DNA of 42,330 nt, taken from positions 1 to 42,330 of the forward strand of contig NZ_JAIEOF010000100.1 of NCBI RefSeq assembly GCF_019750675.1. The letters run 5' to 3'. Shown one piece after another: positions 1 to 11,686 of the stretch (its first letter is position 1; each line of letters starts with the position of its first letter). The notes under the pieces are model-generated. The model did not search any database. It was not told where the DNA came from and worked only from the letters and a program-made list of their open reading frames with translations. Source of the stretch: Methylobacterium sp. Lineage in GTDB: Bacteria > Pseudomonadota > Alphaproteobacteria > Rhizobiales > Beijerinckiaceae. A program made the translations under genes and the position numbers.

Positions 1-572
1 GTGTGATTTCTCAGCAAAGTTTATCTCAATTTCGGCCTCGGCTCGAATGATCGTCTCAATCGGGTTTGACTCGTTTCTCCAAGAATCCTGCCCTTGGGCT
101 GCGCCACTCTCAAAGAAGTTAGCCTTAATCACGAACGAATAAACTAAATATTTGAAATGCGGTACGAAATATTGGGAACAGAAGCATGGATCGGCGTACA
201 GCATGCGCTCCGATTACAGGCTGGAGATGGAGCCAACGCAGCTGATAGGGTCTTACAGGGTTGAGCCTGTTATGCGCCGCGAAGTGCTTGAATTTCGGCC
301 TCATTGCATTGCCACCCCACAGCGGACCGGCGGAGATTCACCCGATCCAGACGAATGCGGACAGGCGGGTCCCGACCCATTTTCGCCGTTCCAGCGCCCT
401 AGGTGGCTCCTCCGAAGCGGACGTTAAATAAGGCCAAGCCATAAGTTACTAAACGGAACGACTCTGCTAGGACAAAGCACCCTCCGCTTCATACGCCTTT
501 AGCAAACTCTCAAGCGACCGTGCGATGACAGCGTGCAGTCCAAGATATTGCACGAGCAAACGAGGAAGTTTA

Positions 573-1619
573 ATGAAACAGGATAGTCTCATCAAACACT
601 TGAGAGAAAATGATGTATCTGAGCAGATTATAGAAGACGTTATCGATTCTGGATATTTCTTCAGGACTTGGAGTGACCCTTCCAGGGGATTGTATACGAC
701 AGTAAGTGATCCTTTTTACGGAAGCAAACAATTCTCGAGCAGTTTTTCTACGGTTGATTTTATTTCCCACATTAAAGGCGAGAGACCAATTTCGAATAAT
801 TTACCGCCATTTCACCGTATTTGCGCGAAATCGTTTGCTGATGTTCAAGAAATACTCAGGACTAAACACTTAGCCAGATACGCCCAGGACGGATCACTGA
901 CTTTCCGAGGTCAGCCCCGTGAGTACTATGTTCGTCGTCGTATTCCGAACCCGTTACGCAGTGATGCATCGGGCCGTGAGATTTCGATTATGCCGGGGGC
1001 GTACCGTCAAGGAACAGATAAATACTCCTTAGCTGCCGACGTAAACGAGCATCGAACGTTCGAATTTTTGACTGGTATTATAGAAGATCACGATGAATAC
1101 AGCGGTCTAGGCGACCAATTTAGCTACGATTTAATGAGGACCGAGCAACACTACGCAACGCAGACCAGGGGGCTGGATCTTGCCTTCGATATTCGCTCGG
1201 CGCTCTTCTTTGCAACCAATCAATTTATGAGGGACGAGCAAGGAAAAGCATTTTACCGGTCGATCTCGAAAGGCGAGCACCAAGGAGTATTGTACCTGTT
1301 CCGATTCACCATGCCGTCAGTGAATAGGACAGAATATCTGATACGTGATTTCGATTTCTTCAAGAAGCATCGACCCGAGCGGATCATTCGTCAGAGTTGT
1401 GGGCTTCCACTGATAGGAGATTATGAAAGAAATATAGCTATAACAGACATCGATTGCATAATAGAACTCGATAAAGATTTCGAATATGACAATGGCCTAA
1501 CGCAGGAATTCATGTTTCCTAGCACAGATGAAGATCTTTTTTATAAAAAGCTTCTCGATCTGAAAAACGACTTTCCGGACGATCTTGACAAGATCGTTGA
1601 GTATCAGTGTGCAAGATAA
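573..1619 (+). CDS. FRG-domain protein (putative defense-associated)
   Basis: ORF 525..1619; internal ATG at 573 preceded by GAGGAAG. Motifs LTFRGQPREYY, RTEQHYATQTRGLDLAFDIRSALFFATNQF and RIIRQSCGLP match the FRG pattern. Locally AT-richer than neighbours. Confidence 0.8.
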   Translation: MKQDSLIKHLRENDVSEQIIEDVIDSGYFFRTWSDPSRGLYTTVSDPFYGSKQFSSSFSTVDFISHIKGERPISNNLPPFHRICAKSFADVQEILRTKHLARYAQDGSLTFRGQPREYYVRRRIPNPLRSDASGREISIMPGAYRQGTDKYSLAADVNEHRTFEFLTGIIEDHDEYSGLGDQFSYDLMRTEQHYATQTRGLDLAFDIRSALFFATNQFMRDEQGKAFYRSISKGEHQGVLYLFRFTMPSVNRTEYLIRDFDFFKKHRPERIIRQSCGLPLIGDYERNIAITDIDCIIELDKDFEYDNGLTQEFMFPSTDEDLFYKKLLDLKNDFPDDLDKIVEYQCAR

Positions 1620-2113
1620 TCGCAAAACTTGTCATCAGCTTGCGTGCGCGCGGCTTAGTTGCTTATAACTCATGCATCGGGCGTGCTGTTTCGGCCAGTT
1701 CGCCGGAGCAAGCTCTATCGGGCCGGCCATAGAAACCAGTGGTGTCGTTCCCAAAGAATGGTTCAGCGCTGTAGAACGATCGGTATCCTGTCATTTCAGA
1801 TATTATTGGGACATCGACGATGCAGCCGAGCCGTTTGCGGACGGGAGGTGCGACACGGTTCCATTTTGGAGTTGGGTGGCTCAACGTCGGAGTTTTATAT
1901 ATCTGCAGCAAATTATCCAAACCCGCCTGCTGAATATCGCGGAACGTCCGCTCGTCCGATCTGGCGCCCAGAAGCCGACTGGCGGAAATCCACCCCAAGC
2001 AGCCATCCCGCTTCCGACCCAACCCGGTTGTAGATGCGGCCGCAATGGCCGTCGGATTGCAGACCACAACGACCGGTCTTCTCGGAACCCGGACGAGGCG
2101 AGATCTCCTCGTC

Positions 2114-4166
<2,053 letters not shown>

Positions 4167-4180
<14 letters not shown>

Positions 4181-5558
4181 GGTAGTTGCCCAGCAGAACG
4201 TTATCGAGGCGTGCGATGGCGTCCTCCACCAGCACGGCGGCGGAGAAGTAGCGGGTCACCAGGTGCGAGGCGATGGAATGGTCGTTGGTGCCCATGTAGC
4301 GCACCGACAGGCCCGGCTCGATCTCACCGGTGACGCCGGACTTCTGCAGGCCGACCACGCCCTGCTCGCCCTCGCCGACGCGCAGCAGCAGGATCGAGGT
4401 GGTCTGGGCACCGCTGACCGGATCGATGTCGATCGGCAGCTTGTCGCTCGGCACCAGCGGCACGCCGCGCCAGGTGATGAACGGCGCACCGAACAGGTGG
4501 ATCACCACCGGGGGCACGCCGCGGCGGGTGGCTTCCCGGCCGAAGGCCGCGATGGCGCGGGGATGCGCCACGAAGAACGCGGGCTTCTTCCATACCAGCG
4601 TCAGCAGCTCGTCGAGGTCGTCCGGGGTCGGCGGGCCGCCGCGGGTGGGGATGCGCTGGCGTCCGCCGACCTCGTTCAGCAGGCCGAACTCGGAATTGTT
4701 GAGCAGCTCCCACTCCTCCCGCTCCTTCACGGCGTCGACCGTGAGGCGGATCTGCTCGCGCAGCTGGTCGATCTCGTTGGAGTAGAGGTCGGTGACGCGG
4801 GTATGGGTGTTGAGGATCGTCTGGATCGTGGAGAGGTGGTACTCGCGCGGGTCGATCTCGTAATCCACGAAGGTGCTCGGCAGGCGCGGCGCGCCGGTCT
4901 GCACCGCGAGCAGCTCGATGCCCTGCTCGCCGTGGCTGTTGGTGTGACCCTTCAGACGGTCACGCTCCTCGACATACTGCGCGATGCGATTCTTGACGGC
5001 GTCGTCGTCCAGGGCCGCCCGGTCGAGGGTCAGCAGCGTGACGGCCGAGAGCGCCTTGACGGCGGGCGCGGGCTGGCCGTCGCCCGTGAGGGTGTCGTCG
5101 CCGAAGAAGTCGCCGCGTGTGGCGAGCCCCGAGCGCAGGCGGTTCTGGTAGGGGCCGGACAGGGACAGCTCGACGGTGCCGTCGACGACGATGGTCAGGC
5201 GGCGATCGCCCGCGCCACCGTCCGAGATCGTCTCGCCGGCGCTGTGCTTGCTCTCGGTGAACCGATCGGCGAGGGCCGCGAGTTCGGCATCGCCCAGCCG
5301 GCTGAACGGCGGCACGGCGCGTAAGGAAGCGGGGCTGATCGCGCGCCCCTTGTCGGCGGCGGCGAACGCGATGCGGCCGGGCTTGGCCAGCACGACGGCG
5401 CGCCGGTTCACGCGGTAGACGCCGCCATCCACGTTGACGAAGGGCAGGAGCCGCAGGAGCCAGCGCGGGGTGTTGGCGAGGTTCTGGACCGACGTGACGG
5501 TCGCCGTCGATAGATTGCGTGCTGCGGATGCGCCCACGCTCTGCCCCTGTCCGCTCAT
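4167..5558 (-). CDS. Family 2 encapsulin shell protein (SrpI-like) with inserted cNMP-binding-like domain
   Basis: SrpI-like segments TPRWLLRLLPFVNVDGGVYRVNRR, LPSTFVDYEIDPREYHLSTIQTILNTHTRVTDLYSNEIDQLREQIRLT, PTPDDLDELLTLVWKKPAFFVAHPRAIAAFGREATRRGVPP, ITWRGVPLVPSDK. Between them PPFSRLGDAELAALADRF...GETISDGGAGDRRLTIVVDGTVELSL...GDFFGDDTLTG resembles a cNMP-binding fold. Start at MSGQGQ with upstream GGAG. Confidence 0.9.
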
Positions 5559-6020
5559 GGTTGGTCGTCTCCGTCTGGATTGTCGGGTGATGGCGTGCGA
5601 ATCCGGCCATGGATCGGCGCGGCCACAGTCGAGCGACTGCGCGCTCAAGAATAACGCTGCAGCGACCACATCTAATTCTTGTCATATCCGGCGCGATTAT
5701 TTGCACTGCGCTGGATGTAATGCGGTACTAATCGTGGTGGCGACCCAGCGTCAATGGAATAATATTCTAAAATATAGCCTGTATTAGACGAATATAACTA
5801 TAATTCGTTCGTATGCAGAATAGGTTGCTTATGCAATGGATAAATAGAGAATACCATTCTCCAAAGAGGGTGATCTGGAGAAACGGTTGGAACAATCTGG
5901 TCCGTGAGCCATCCGCCTAGCAGGGGTGACCCGTGCACGCGGCAGGTCGCTGCGTTTGCCCTAGGATGGAAAGTCGGCTCCACCGAAGCCCTCGAGTCCG
6001 CCCGTCCGGCCCCCGAACCC

Positions 6021-6884
6021 TCAGATTCCGTCGCCGAAGAACTGGTCCATGGTCTGGGCGGGGTCCTCGGCGGCAGTGATTCGCGACACGACGCGGGCCG
6101 GCACGCCCGCCACGGTGGTGTGGGCTGGTACGTCGTGCAGGACGACGGCCGCGGCGGCCACCTTCGCGCCCTCGCCGACCCGGATGTTGCCGAGCACCTT
6201 GGCGCCGACGCTGAGGAGCACGCCGCGCTCGATCTTCGGGTGGCGGTCGCCGCTCTCCTTGCCGTTGCCCCCGAGCGTCACCGATTGCAGGATTGAGACG
6301 TCGTCGGCGATCACCGTGGTCTCGCCGATGACGACGCCGGTGGCGTGGTCGATGAAGACACCCGAGCCAATCCGCGCCGCCGGGTGGATGTCGGCGCCGA
6401 ACACCTCGGAGATCCGGCTCTGGATGTGCAGCGCCAGGGTTGCGCGGCCCTGGTGCCAGAGCCAGTGCGCCACCCGGTAGCCCTCCAGGGCGGCGAGCCC
6501 CTTGTAGAACAGGAAGGGGTCGAGGTAGCGCCGGCAGGTCGGGTCGCGCTCGCGGATGGCCACGAGGTCGCGCACGGCGTGCTCGCCCGCATGCGGGTCG
6601 GCCTCGAAGGCCGAGAGGCAGAGGTCGCGGGTGGAGAGCCGCGCGAGGTCGCCGTCGCCGAGGCGATGGGCGAGGCGGTAGGCGAAGGCGTGGACCAGGC
6701 TCGGCTGGTCGAGCACCGTCGCCTGGATGATGCCGGCATAGAGCGGCTCTTCGATCAGGGCCGCCTCCGCCTCGGCGCGCATCGCCCGCCAGACGTCCGA
6801 GCCGGCCGTGGTCTGGCTCACGCTGCGCAGGGGCGGGCGCAGGAGGTTGCTGGGACCGCGCGAGGCCTGGCTGCCGGCGGTCAT
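6021..6884 (-). CDS. cysE: Serine O-acetyltransferase
   Basis: Left-handed beta-helix repeats GVFIDHATGVVIGETTVIADDVSILQSVTLGG, HPKIERGVLLSVGAKVLGNIRVGEGAKVAAAAVVLHDVPAHTTVAGVPARVV. Confidence 0.93.
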   Translation of the reverse strand: MTAGSQASRGPSNLLRPPLRSVSQTTAGSDVWRAMRAEAEAALIEEPLYAGIIQATVLDQPSLVHAFAYRLAHRLGDGDLARLSTRDLCLSAFEADPHAGEHAVRDLVAIRERDPTCRRYLDPFLFYKGLAALEGYRVAHWLWHQGRATLALHIQSRISEVFGADIHPAARIGSGVFIDHATGVVIGETTVIADDVSILQSVTLGGNGKESGDRHPKIERGVLLSVGAKVLGNIRVGEGAKVAAAAVVLHDVPAHTTVAGVPARVVSRITAAEDPAQTMDQFFGDGI

Positions 6885-6938
6885 GCGGATAGGCTCATGC
6901 GGATCGCGAGGTCCGGGCGGTGCGCGGCGGCATCGGCC

Positions 6939-7130
6939 TCACCCGACGCGCTGGAACAGAGCGGCGATGTAGCCCACCAGGAGGCCGTGCCCCTCGAACT
7001 GCACGTCCACCACCTGCGCCCCGTCCCGGGCCGGCAGGACGTCGACGATGCGACCGGTGGCGTGGCGCCAGATGCCGAGGGCATCGGCCACGTCGAGCCG
7101 GGCGAACACAACCTGATCTCCGAGAACCAT
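6939..7130 (-). CDS. Small hypothetical protein (63 aa)
   Basis: MVLGDQVVFARLDVADALGIWRHATGRIVDVLPARDGAQVVDVQFEGHGLLVGYIAALFQRVG. Strong RBS (GGAGAAAACG-ATG), same strand as cysE. Confidence 0.6.
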   Translation of the reverse strand: MVLGDQVVFARLDVADALGIWRHATGRIVDVLPARDGAQVVDVQFEGHGLLVGYIAALFQRVG

Positions 7131-7379
7131 CGTTTTCTCCGGTCTGTACGTCGTCGCTCGAGGAGGGTGGCGAGGGGGTGCCGGTGGCGCGGTCCGGGGT
7201 CCGCGAGCGGGCCGTCGCGGGGCGCGGACGGGAGGGGCCGCGCCTCGGGGAAGTGTGCCGATCCGGGGCCTCCAGGGTCAATGAGAGCGGTTTCCAAAGA
7301 TCGCCCGCCCGCGGGCACAGCCTTCCTCCCGAACGGGTCCCGGGAGCAGGCTTGTCCTGCGCGGGCGATTCCGGCCGGC

Positions 7380-7955
7380 TCAGCGGGCCGGCACCGGGAT
7401 GTCGGGGCGCGCGTCCCTGGTGAAGCCGTTCCGGTTCGGCATCGCCACCGCCGGGAGCGTGCCGGCGTCCAGCGCGGCATCCTCCGGCAGGAGGCCATTG
7501 AGGTGGAGAACGTAGGCGCTCAGGGCGTAGGTCTCGTCCGCGCTGAGGGATTGCGGCGCATCGAAGGGCATGGCGCGGCGGATGTAGTCGAATAAGGTGG
7601 TGGCGTAGGGCCAGTAGCTGCCCACAGTCCGGACCGGCTTCGGTGTGGCGAGGGAGCCCTGGCCGCCCACGAGAACGTCGGCCGCGCCGCCTTCGCCCTT
7701 CGCCCCGTGGCAGGCCGCACAGCGAGCCCCGAACAGGGCAGCGCCGTCGCGGACGCTGCCGTGGCCCGGAGGCAGGCCCCGGCCGTCGGCCCGGACGTCG
7801 ATATCCCAGGCGGCCAAGCGTTCGGGTGTGGCCGCTTGGCCGAGGCCGAGGCGATCCGACGGGCGGTGCAGGCTGGCGGCGGGCCCACTGGGATCGGCCA
7901 GGGCCGCACCGGTCAGGACAAGGCAGGCAAGGGTTCCGAGGAGGCTAACCCGCAT
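7380..7955 (-). CDS. Cytochrome c, SoxD/SorB-like subunit of sulfite dehydrogenase
   Basis: Signal peptide MRVSLLGTLACLVLTGAALA, haem motif CAACH, ALSAYVLHLNGLLPED typical of sulfite-dehydrogenase cytochrome; overlaps the upstream molybdoenzyme gene end. Confidence 0.82.
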   Translation of the reverse strand: MRVSLLGTLACLVLTGAALADPSGPAASLHRPSDRLGLGQAATPERLAAWDIDVRADGRGLPPGHGSVRDGAALFGARCAACHGAKGEGGAADVLVGGQGSLATPKPVRTVGSYWPYATTLFDYIRRAMPFDAPQSLSADETYALSAYVLHLNGLLPEDAALDAGTLPAVAMPNRNGFTRDARPDIPVPAR

Positions 7956-9195
7956 GGCTGACGCCTCCATCGGCGGCGACCTGCCAGCCGAACGTCGCGT
8001 TGTTGTGGTAGAAGGACTGGGTGCCCCGAACCGCGATCAGGGCGGCGCGGTCGGGCTGGACGTAGCCGGTCTCGTCGGTGGCGCGGCTGAGGAGCTGGGC
8101 CGGGCCGCCCTCCCAGCGCCAGGGCAGCCGGAACCGGGTGAGGCAGCGCGGCAGGACCGGACCCTCGAGGGTCGCCGCCTGCCAGCGAGCGCCCCCGTCC
8201 GTCGAGACCTCGACCCGGGCGATCCGCCCTCGCCCGGTCCAGGCGAGGCCCCGGATCTCGCGGAAGCCCGGCGCGCCCAGGCGCTCGCCGCCCGAAGGCG
8301 TGGTGATGACGGATTTGGCCTCCATCACGAAGGTGAACTGCCGGGCCGTGCCGTCCGGCATCAGGTCGGTGTACTTCGCGGTCTCTTCGCGGGTCTGGAA
8401 CGGCTGGTCGCCGACCTTGAGGCGGCGCAGCCACTTGACGCTGAGGTTGCCCTCCACGCCCGGCACGAACAGCCGCAGGGGATAGCCCTGCTCCGGCCGC
8501 AGGCGCTCGCCGTTCTGGGCATAGGCCAGGATCGCCCCGTCGCGGGCGAGGTCGAGGGGAAGGCTGCGGCTCATTCCCGAGGCGTCGGCGCCCTCGGCGA
8601 GGATCCAGGCGGCCCCCGGCTTCACGCCGACCTCGTCGAGCAAGGTGGAGAGCTCGACCCCGGTCCACTCGGAGCAGGAGAGCAGGCCGTGGCTCTCCTG
8701 CAGGGTCCAGGACGGCTTGGCCCCGAGCCAGGGCGTGTTGCCCGAGCATTCGAGGAAGTGGATGCGCGACACGGCGGGCATCCGCACCAGGTCGTCCATG
8801 GTCAGGACGAGGGGGCGCTCCACCAGACCGTGGATCGCCAGCCGGTGCCGGTCCGGGTCGATCGCCGGCACGCCGGCATGGTGACGCTCGAAATGGAGCC
8901 CGTTCGGGGTGATGATTCCATGTAGGTGCTGAAGCGGCGTGCCCGTCGACGCCGCCCCCGGGAAGGGCGGCGGCGTGCGGGGCCGTCGTCCCAGCCGCTC
9001 GAAGGAAGACGGCTGACCATAGGCCGGCGAGGCCACCGGCGCCCCGGGGGTGCGGCTCCACGGGGGAACCTCCAGGGGCTCCACGGCGCCCGCGGCGCGG
9101 GCCCTCGCGGCGAACCCGACCCCACCGGCGGCGCCGGCGGCGAGGCGGAGGAAACTGCGTCGATGTGCGAGCCGGCGCAGTGCGTCAGGGGGCAT
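7945..9195 (-). CDS. Sulfite/sulfane dehydrogenase molybdopterin subunit (SoxC/SorA family)
   Basis: Oxidoreductase molybdopterin motifs HLHGIITPNGLHFERHHAGVP, IHFLECSGNTPWLG, SCSEWTGVELSTLLDEVGV, YGQPSSFE, C-terminal Mo-co dimerisation domain. Tat-like RRSFLRLAAGAAG. Start taken at MPPDAL (ORF open to 9258). Confidence 0.88.
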   Translation of the reverse strand: MPPDALRRLAHRRSFLRLAAGAAGGVGFAARARAAGAVEPLEVPPWSRTPGAPVASPAYGQPSSFERLGRRPRTPPPFPGAASTGTPLQHLHGIITPNGLHFERHHAGVPAIDPDRHRLAIHGLVERPLVLTMDDLVRMPAVSRIHFLECSGNTPWLGAKPSWTLQESHGLLSCSEWTGVELSTLLDEVGVKPGAAWILAEGADASGMSRSLPLDLARDGAILAYAQNGERLRPEQGYPLRLFVPGVEGNLSVKWLRRLKVGDQPFQTREETAKYTDLMPDGTARQFTFVMEAKSVITTPSGGERLGAPGFREIRGLAWTGRGRIARVEVSTDGGARWQAATLEGPVLPRCLTRFRLPWRWEGGPAQLLSRATDETGYVQPDRAALIAVRGTQSFYHNNATFGWQVAADGGVSHAG

Positions 9196-9711
9196 GGGCA
9201 AGGGACATGGGACGGAATCCGCACGAGAGTGGGTAGGATCGGGGCACGAAGGCCGCACGCGACGGTGCGCGAGTGTGCCGGATCGACGATGCCCCGAAGT
9301 CCAGCATTCAACTGTATTCAGGCGGGGCGATCAACGAAATGATCTTTCCATTTTCAGCGGACTGCGAGAGAAATAGCCTCCGGACGAGCCGGTTCCGGGG
9401 TGAAATTCTTGCCAAGACGTTCGACCGGGCTCCGGTTTCCGCGGAGGGCGCAACGCCAGCAGAGAGCGCTGGCGAAAGGAGCGGCACTTGCCCGCATCGG
9501 AGCGGGGCTTCCGGCGCTAATTTGCACGTCGGGAGAAATACTCTCCCGAAGACCGAACGTGAAATACGAACAATCTCCGGAGCGACCGGAATAAAGACAG
9601 CGTTTTTATTGACCCGCCTCGAACACAGGATACCATCTTCTTCATTGATCCAGGGCTTTTGAACGACCCAGTTCACTTGAATTGTCTTCAGATAAGACAG
9701 CTTCTCCAGAC

Positions 9712-10764
9712 ATGTCGGCGGCGAACACGATGACGACCAGGCAACACACCTTCCTCTCGCGGCGGCTGGCGGGTGCACTGATCGGCGTGCTTGCTCTGTG
9801 CGCGTCGCTCGCCGGCGGCGCGGCGGCGGCCGAGGGACAGTTGCGGATCGCCAAGCAATTCGGCGTCGTCTACCTGCTCCTCAACGTGGTCGAGGACCAG
9901 AAGCTCATCGAGAAGCACGGCAAGGCAGCCGGCCTCAACATCAAGGTCGACTACGTCCAGCTCTCGGGCGGCTCGGCCGTCAACGACGCGCTGCTGTCAG
10001 GCAACATCGAGGTCGCAGGGGCCGGCGTCGGGCCGCTCTTCACCCTCTGGGACCGCACCCGGGGCCGGCAGAACGTCAAGGGCATCGCCTCGCTCGGCAA
10101 CTTTCCCTACTACCTCGTCACCAACAATCCCGACGTGAAGAGCATCGCCGACTTCGGTGAGAAGGACCGGATCGCGGTTCCGGCGGTGGGCGTCTCGGTG
10201 CAGTCGCGCATCCTGCAATGGGCCTCGGCCAAGCTCTGGGGCGACAAGGACTTCGCCAAGCTCGACCGGATCAGCGTCGCGGTCCCGCACCCGGAGGCGG
10301 CCGCCGCGATCATCAAGGGCGGCACCGAGATCACCGGCCATTTCGGCAACCCGCCCTTCCAGGACCAGGAACTGGCCGAGAACCCCAAGGCGCGCATCGT
10401 CCTGAATTCGTACGACGTCCAGGGCGGCCCGTCCTCCTCGACAGTGCTCTACGGGACGGAGGCGTTCTACAAATCCAGCCCGAAGACCTACAAGGCCTTC
10501 CTGGACGCGCTCGACGAGGCGGCGAAGTTCATCACCGAGAACCCCGACAAGGCGGCCGAAATCTACGTCCGGACGACCAACAGCAAGCTCGATCCGGCGC
10601 TGCTCAAGACGATCATCACCAACCCGGCCGTGACCTTCAAGGTGGCGCCGGAGAACACCCTCGGGCTGGGCCAGTTCATGCATCGGGTCGGGGCGATCAA
10701 GTCCGCGCCCCAGGCCATCGGCGACTACTTCTTCGCCGATCCGCGCATCGATACCGGCAGCTGA
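9712..10764 (+). CDS. ABC transporter substrate-binding protein, nitrate/sulfonate/taurine type
   Basis: Signal peptide RRLAGALIGVLALCASLAGGAAAAE; IKVDYVQLSGGSAVNDALLSGNIEVAGAGVGPLFTLWD; followed by ATPase and permease. Confidence 0.85.
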   Translation: MSAANTMTTRQHTFLSRRLAGALIGVLALCASLAGGAAAAEGQLRIAKQFGVVYLLLNVVEDQKLIEKHGKAAGLNIKVDYVQLSGGSAVNDALLSGNIEVAGAGVGPLFTLWDRTRGRQNVKGIASLGNFPYYLVTNNPDVKSIADFGEKDRIAVPAVGVSVQSRILQWASAKLWGDKDFAKLDRISVAVPHPEAAAAIIKGGTEITGHFGNPPFQDQELAENPKARIVLNSYDVQGGPSSSTVLYGTEAFYKSSPKTYKAFLDALDEAAKFITENPDKAAEIYVRTTNSKLDPALLKTIITNPAVTFKVAPENTLGLGQFMHRVGAIKSAPQAIGDYFFADPRIDTGS

Positions 10765-10774
10765 GCGGCCCGCG

Positions 10775-11686
10775 ATGCTCTGCGCCGCCACCCTGTCCGA
10801 CCTCTCCGTTCTCGAACTGGCCGAGCCGCGCCCGCGCGACGGCGGCCGGCGCGACGCCGCGCCCGCCCGGCCGGCACCGGAGCCCGCGCCTCCCCCCGCG
10901 CCCGACCCGTCGCCCCTGCTGCAGATCCGCGGCGTCACCCTGGAATACCGCACGCCGCAGCGGGTGGTGCGGGCCACGCACCGGATCGACCTCGACATCC
11001 ATGCGGGCGACCGCTTCGTCCTGCTCGGGCCATCGGGCTGCGGCAAGTCCACCCTGCTGAAAGCAGCGGCCGGCTTTATCACGCCGGTGGAGGGCGCGAT
11101 CACCCTAGCGGGCGCTCCGGTGCGGGCGCCCGGGCCCGACCGCATTGTGGTGTTCCAGGAATTCGATCAGCTGCCGCCCTGGAAGACGGTGGCGCAGAAC
11201 GTCGCCTTCCCGCTGCGCGCCGCCAAGGCGCTCGGCCGGCGGGAGGCGCAGGAGCGCGCGCGCCACTACATCGACAAGGTCGGGCTCACCCCCTTCGCCG
11301 ACAGCTACCCGCACCAGCTCTCGGGCGGCATGAAGCAACGCGTCGCCATCGCCCGCGCCCTGGCGATGCAGCCCCGGGTGCTGATGATGGACGAGCCCTT
11401 CGCGGCGCTCGACGCCCTGACCCGGCGGCGGATGCAGGAAGAGCTGCTCGCCCTCTGGGACGAGGCCCGCTTCACCCTGCTCTTCGTCACGCATTCGATC
11501 GAGGAGGCGCTCGTGGTCGGCAACCGGGTGGCCCTGCTCTCGCCCCATCCCGGCCGGGTGCGGGCGGAGTTCAACAGCCACGCCTTCGATCTCTCCAGCA
11601 TCGGCAGCGAGGCCTTCCAGGGAGCGGTGCAGCGGCTGCACGCGCGTCTGTTCGAGACCGACGCCCCTGCGGAGGCGGCCCGATGA
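10775..11686 (+). CDS. ABC transporter ATP-binding protein (SsuB/TauB family)
   Basis: Walker A GPSGCGKSTLLK, signature LSGGMKQRVAIARAL, Walker B VLMMDEPFAALD. Confidence 0.93.
   Translation: MLCAATLSDLSVLELAEPRPRDGGRRDAAPARPAPEPAPPPAPDPSPLLQIRGVTLEYRTPQRVVRATHRIDLDIHAGDRFVLLGPSGCGKSTLLKAAAGFITPVEGAITLAGAPVRAPGPDRIVVFQEFDQLPPWKTVAQNVAFPLRAAKALGRREAQERARHYIDKVGLTPFADSYPHQLSGGMKQRVAIARALAMQPRVLMMDEPFAALDALTRRRMQEELLALWDEARFTLLFVTHSIEEALVVGNRVALLSPHPGRVRAEFNSHAFDLSSIGSEAFQGAVQRLHARLFETDAPAEAAR

Noticed and set aside
152-427. 91-aa plus-strand ORF
   Set aside because: No RBS, no recognisable motif; probably non-coding.
6345-7595. 416-aa plus-strand ORF
   Set aside because: Antisense across cysE and neighbouring genes; no domain.
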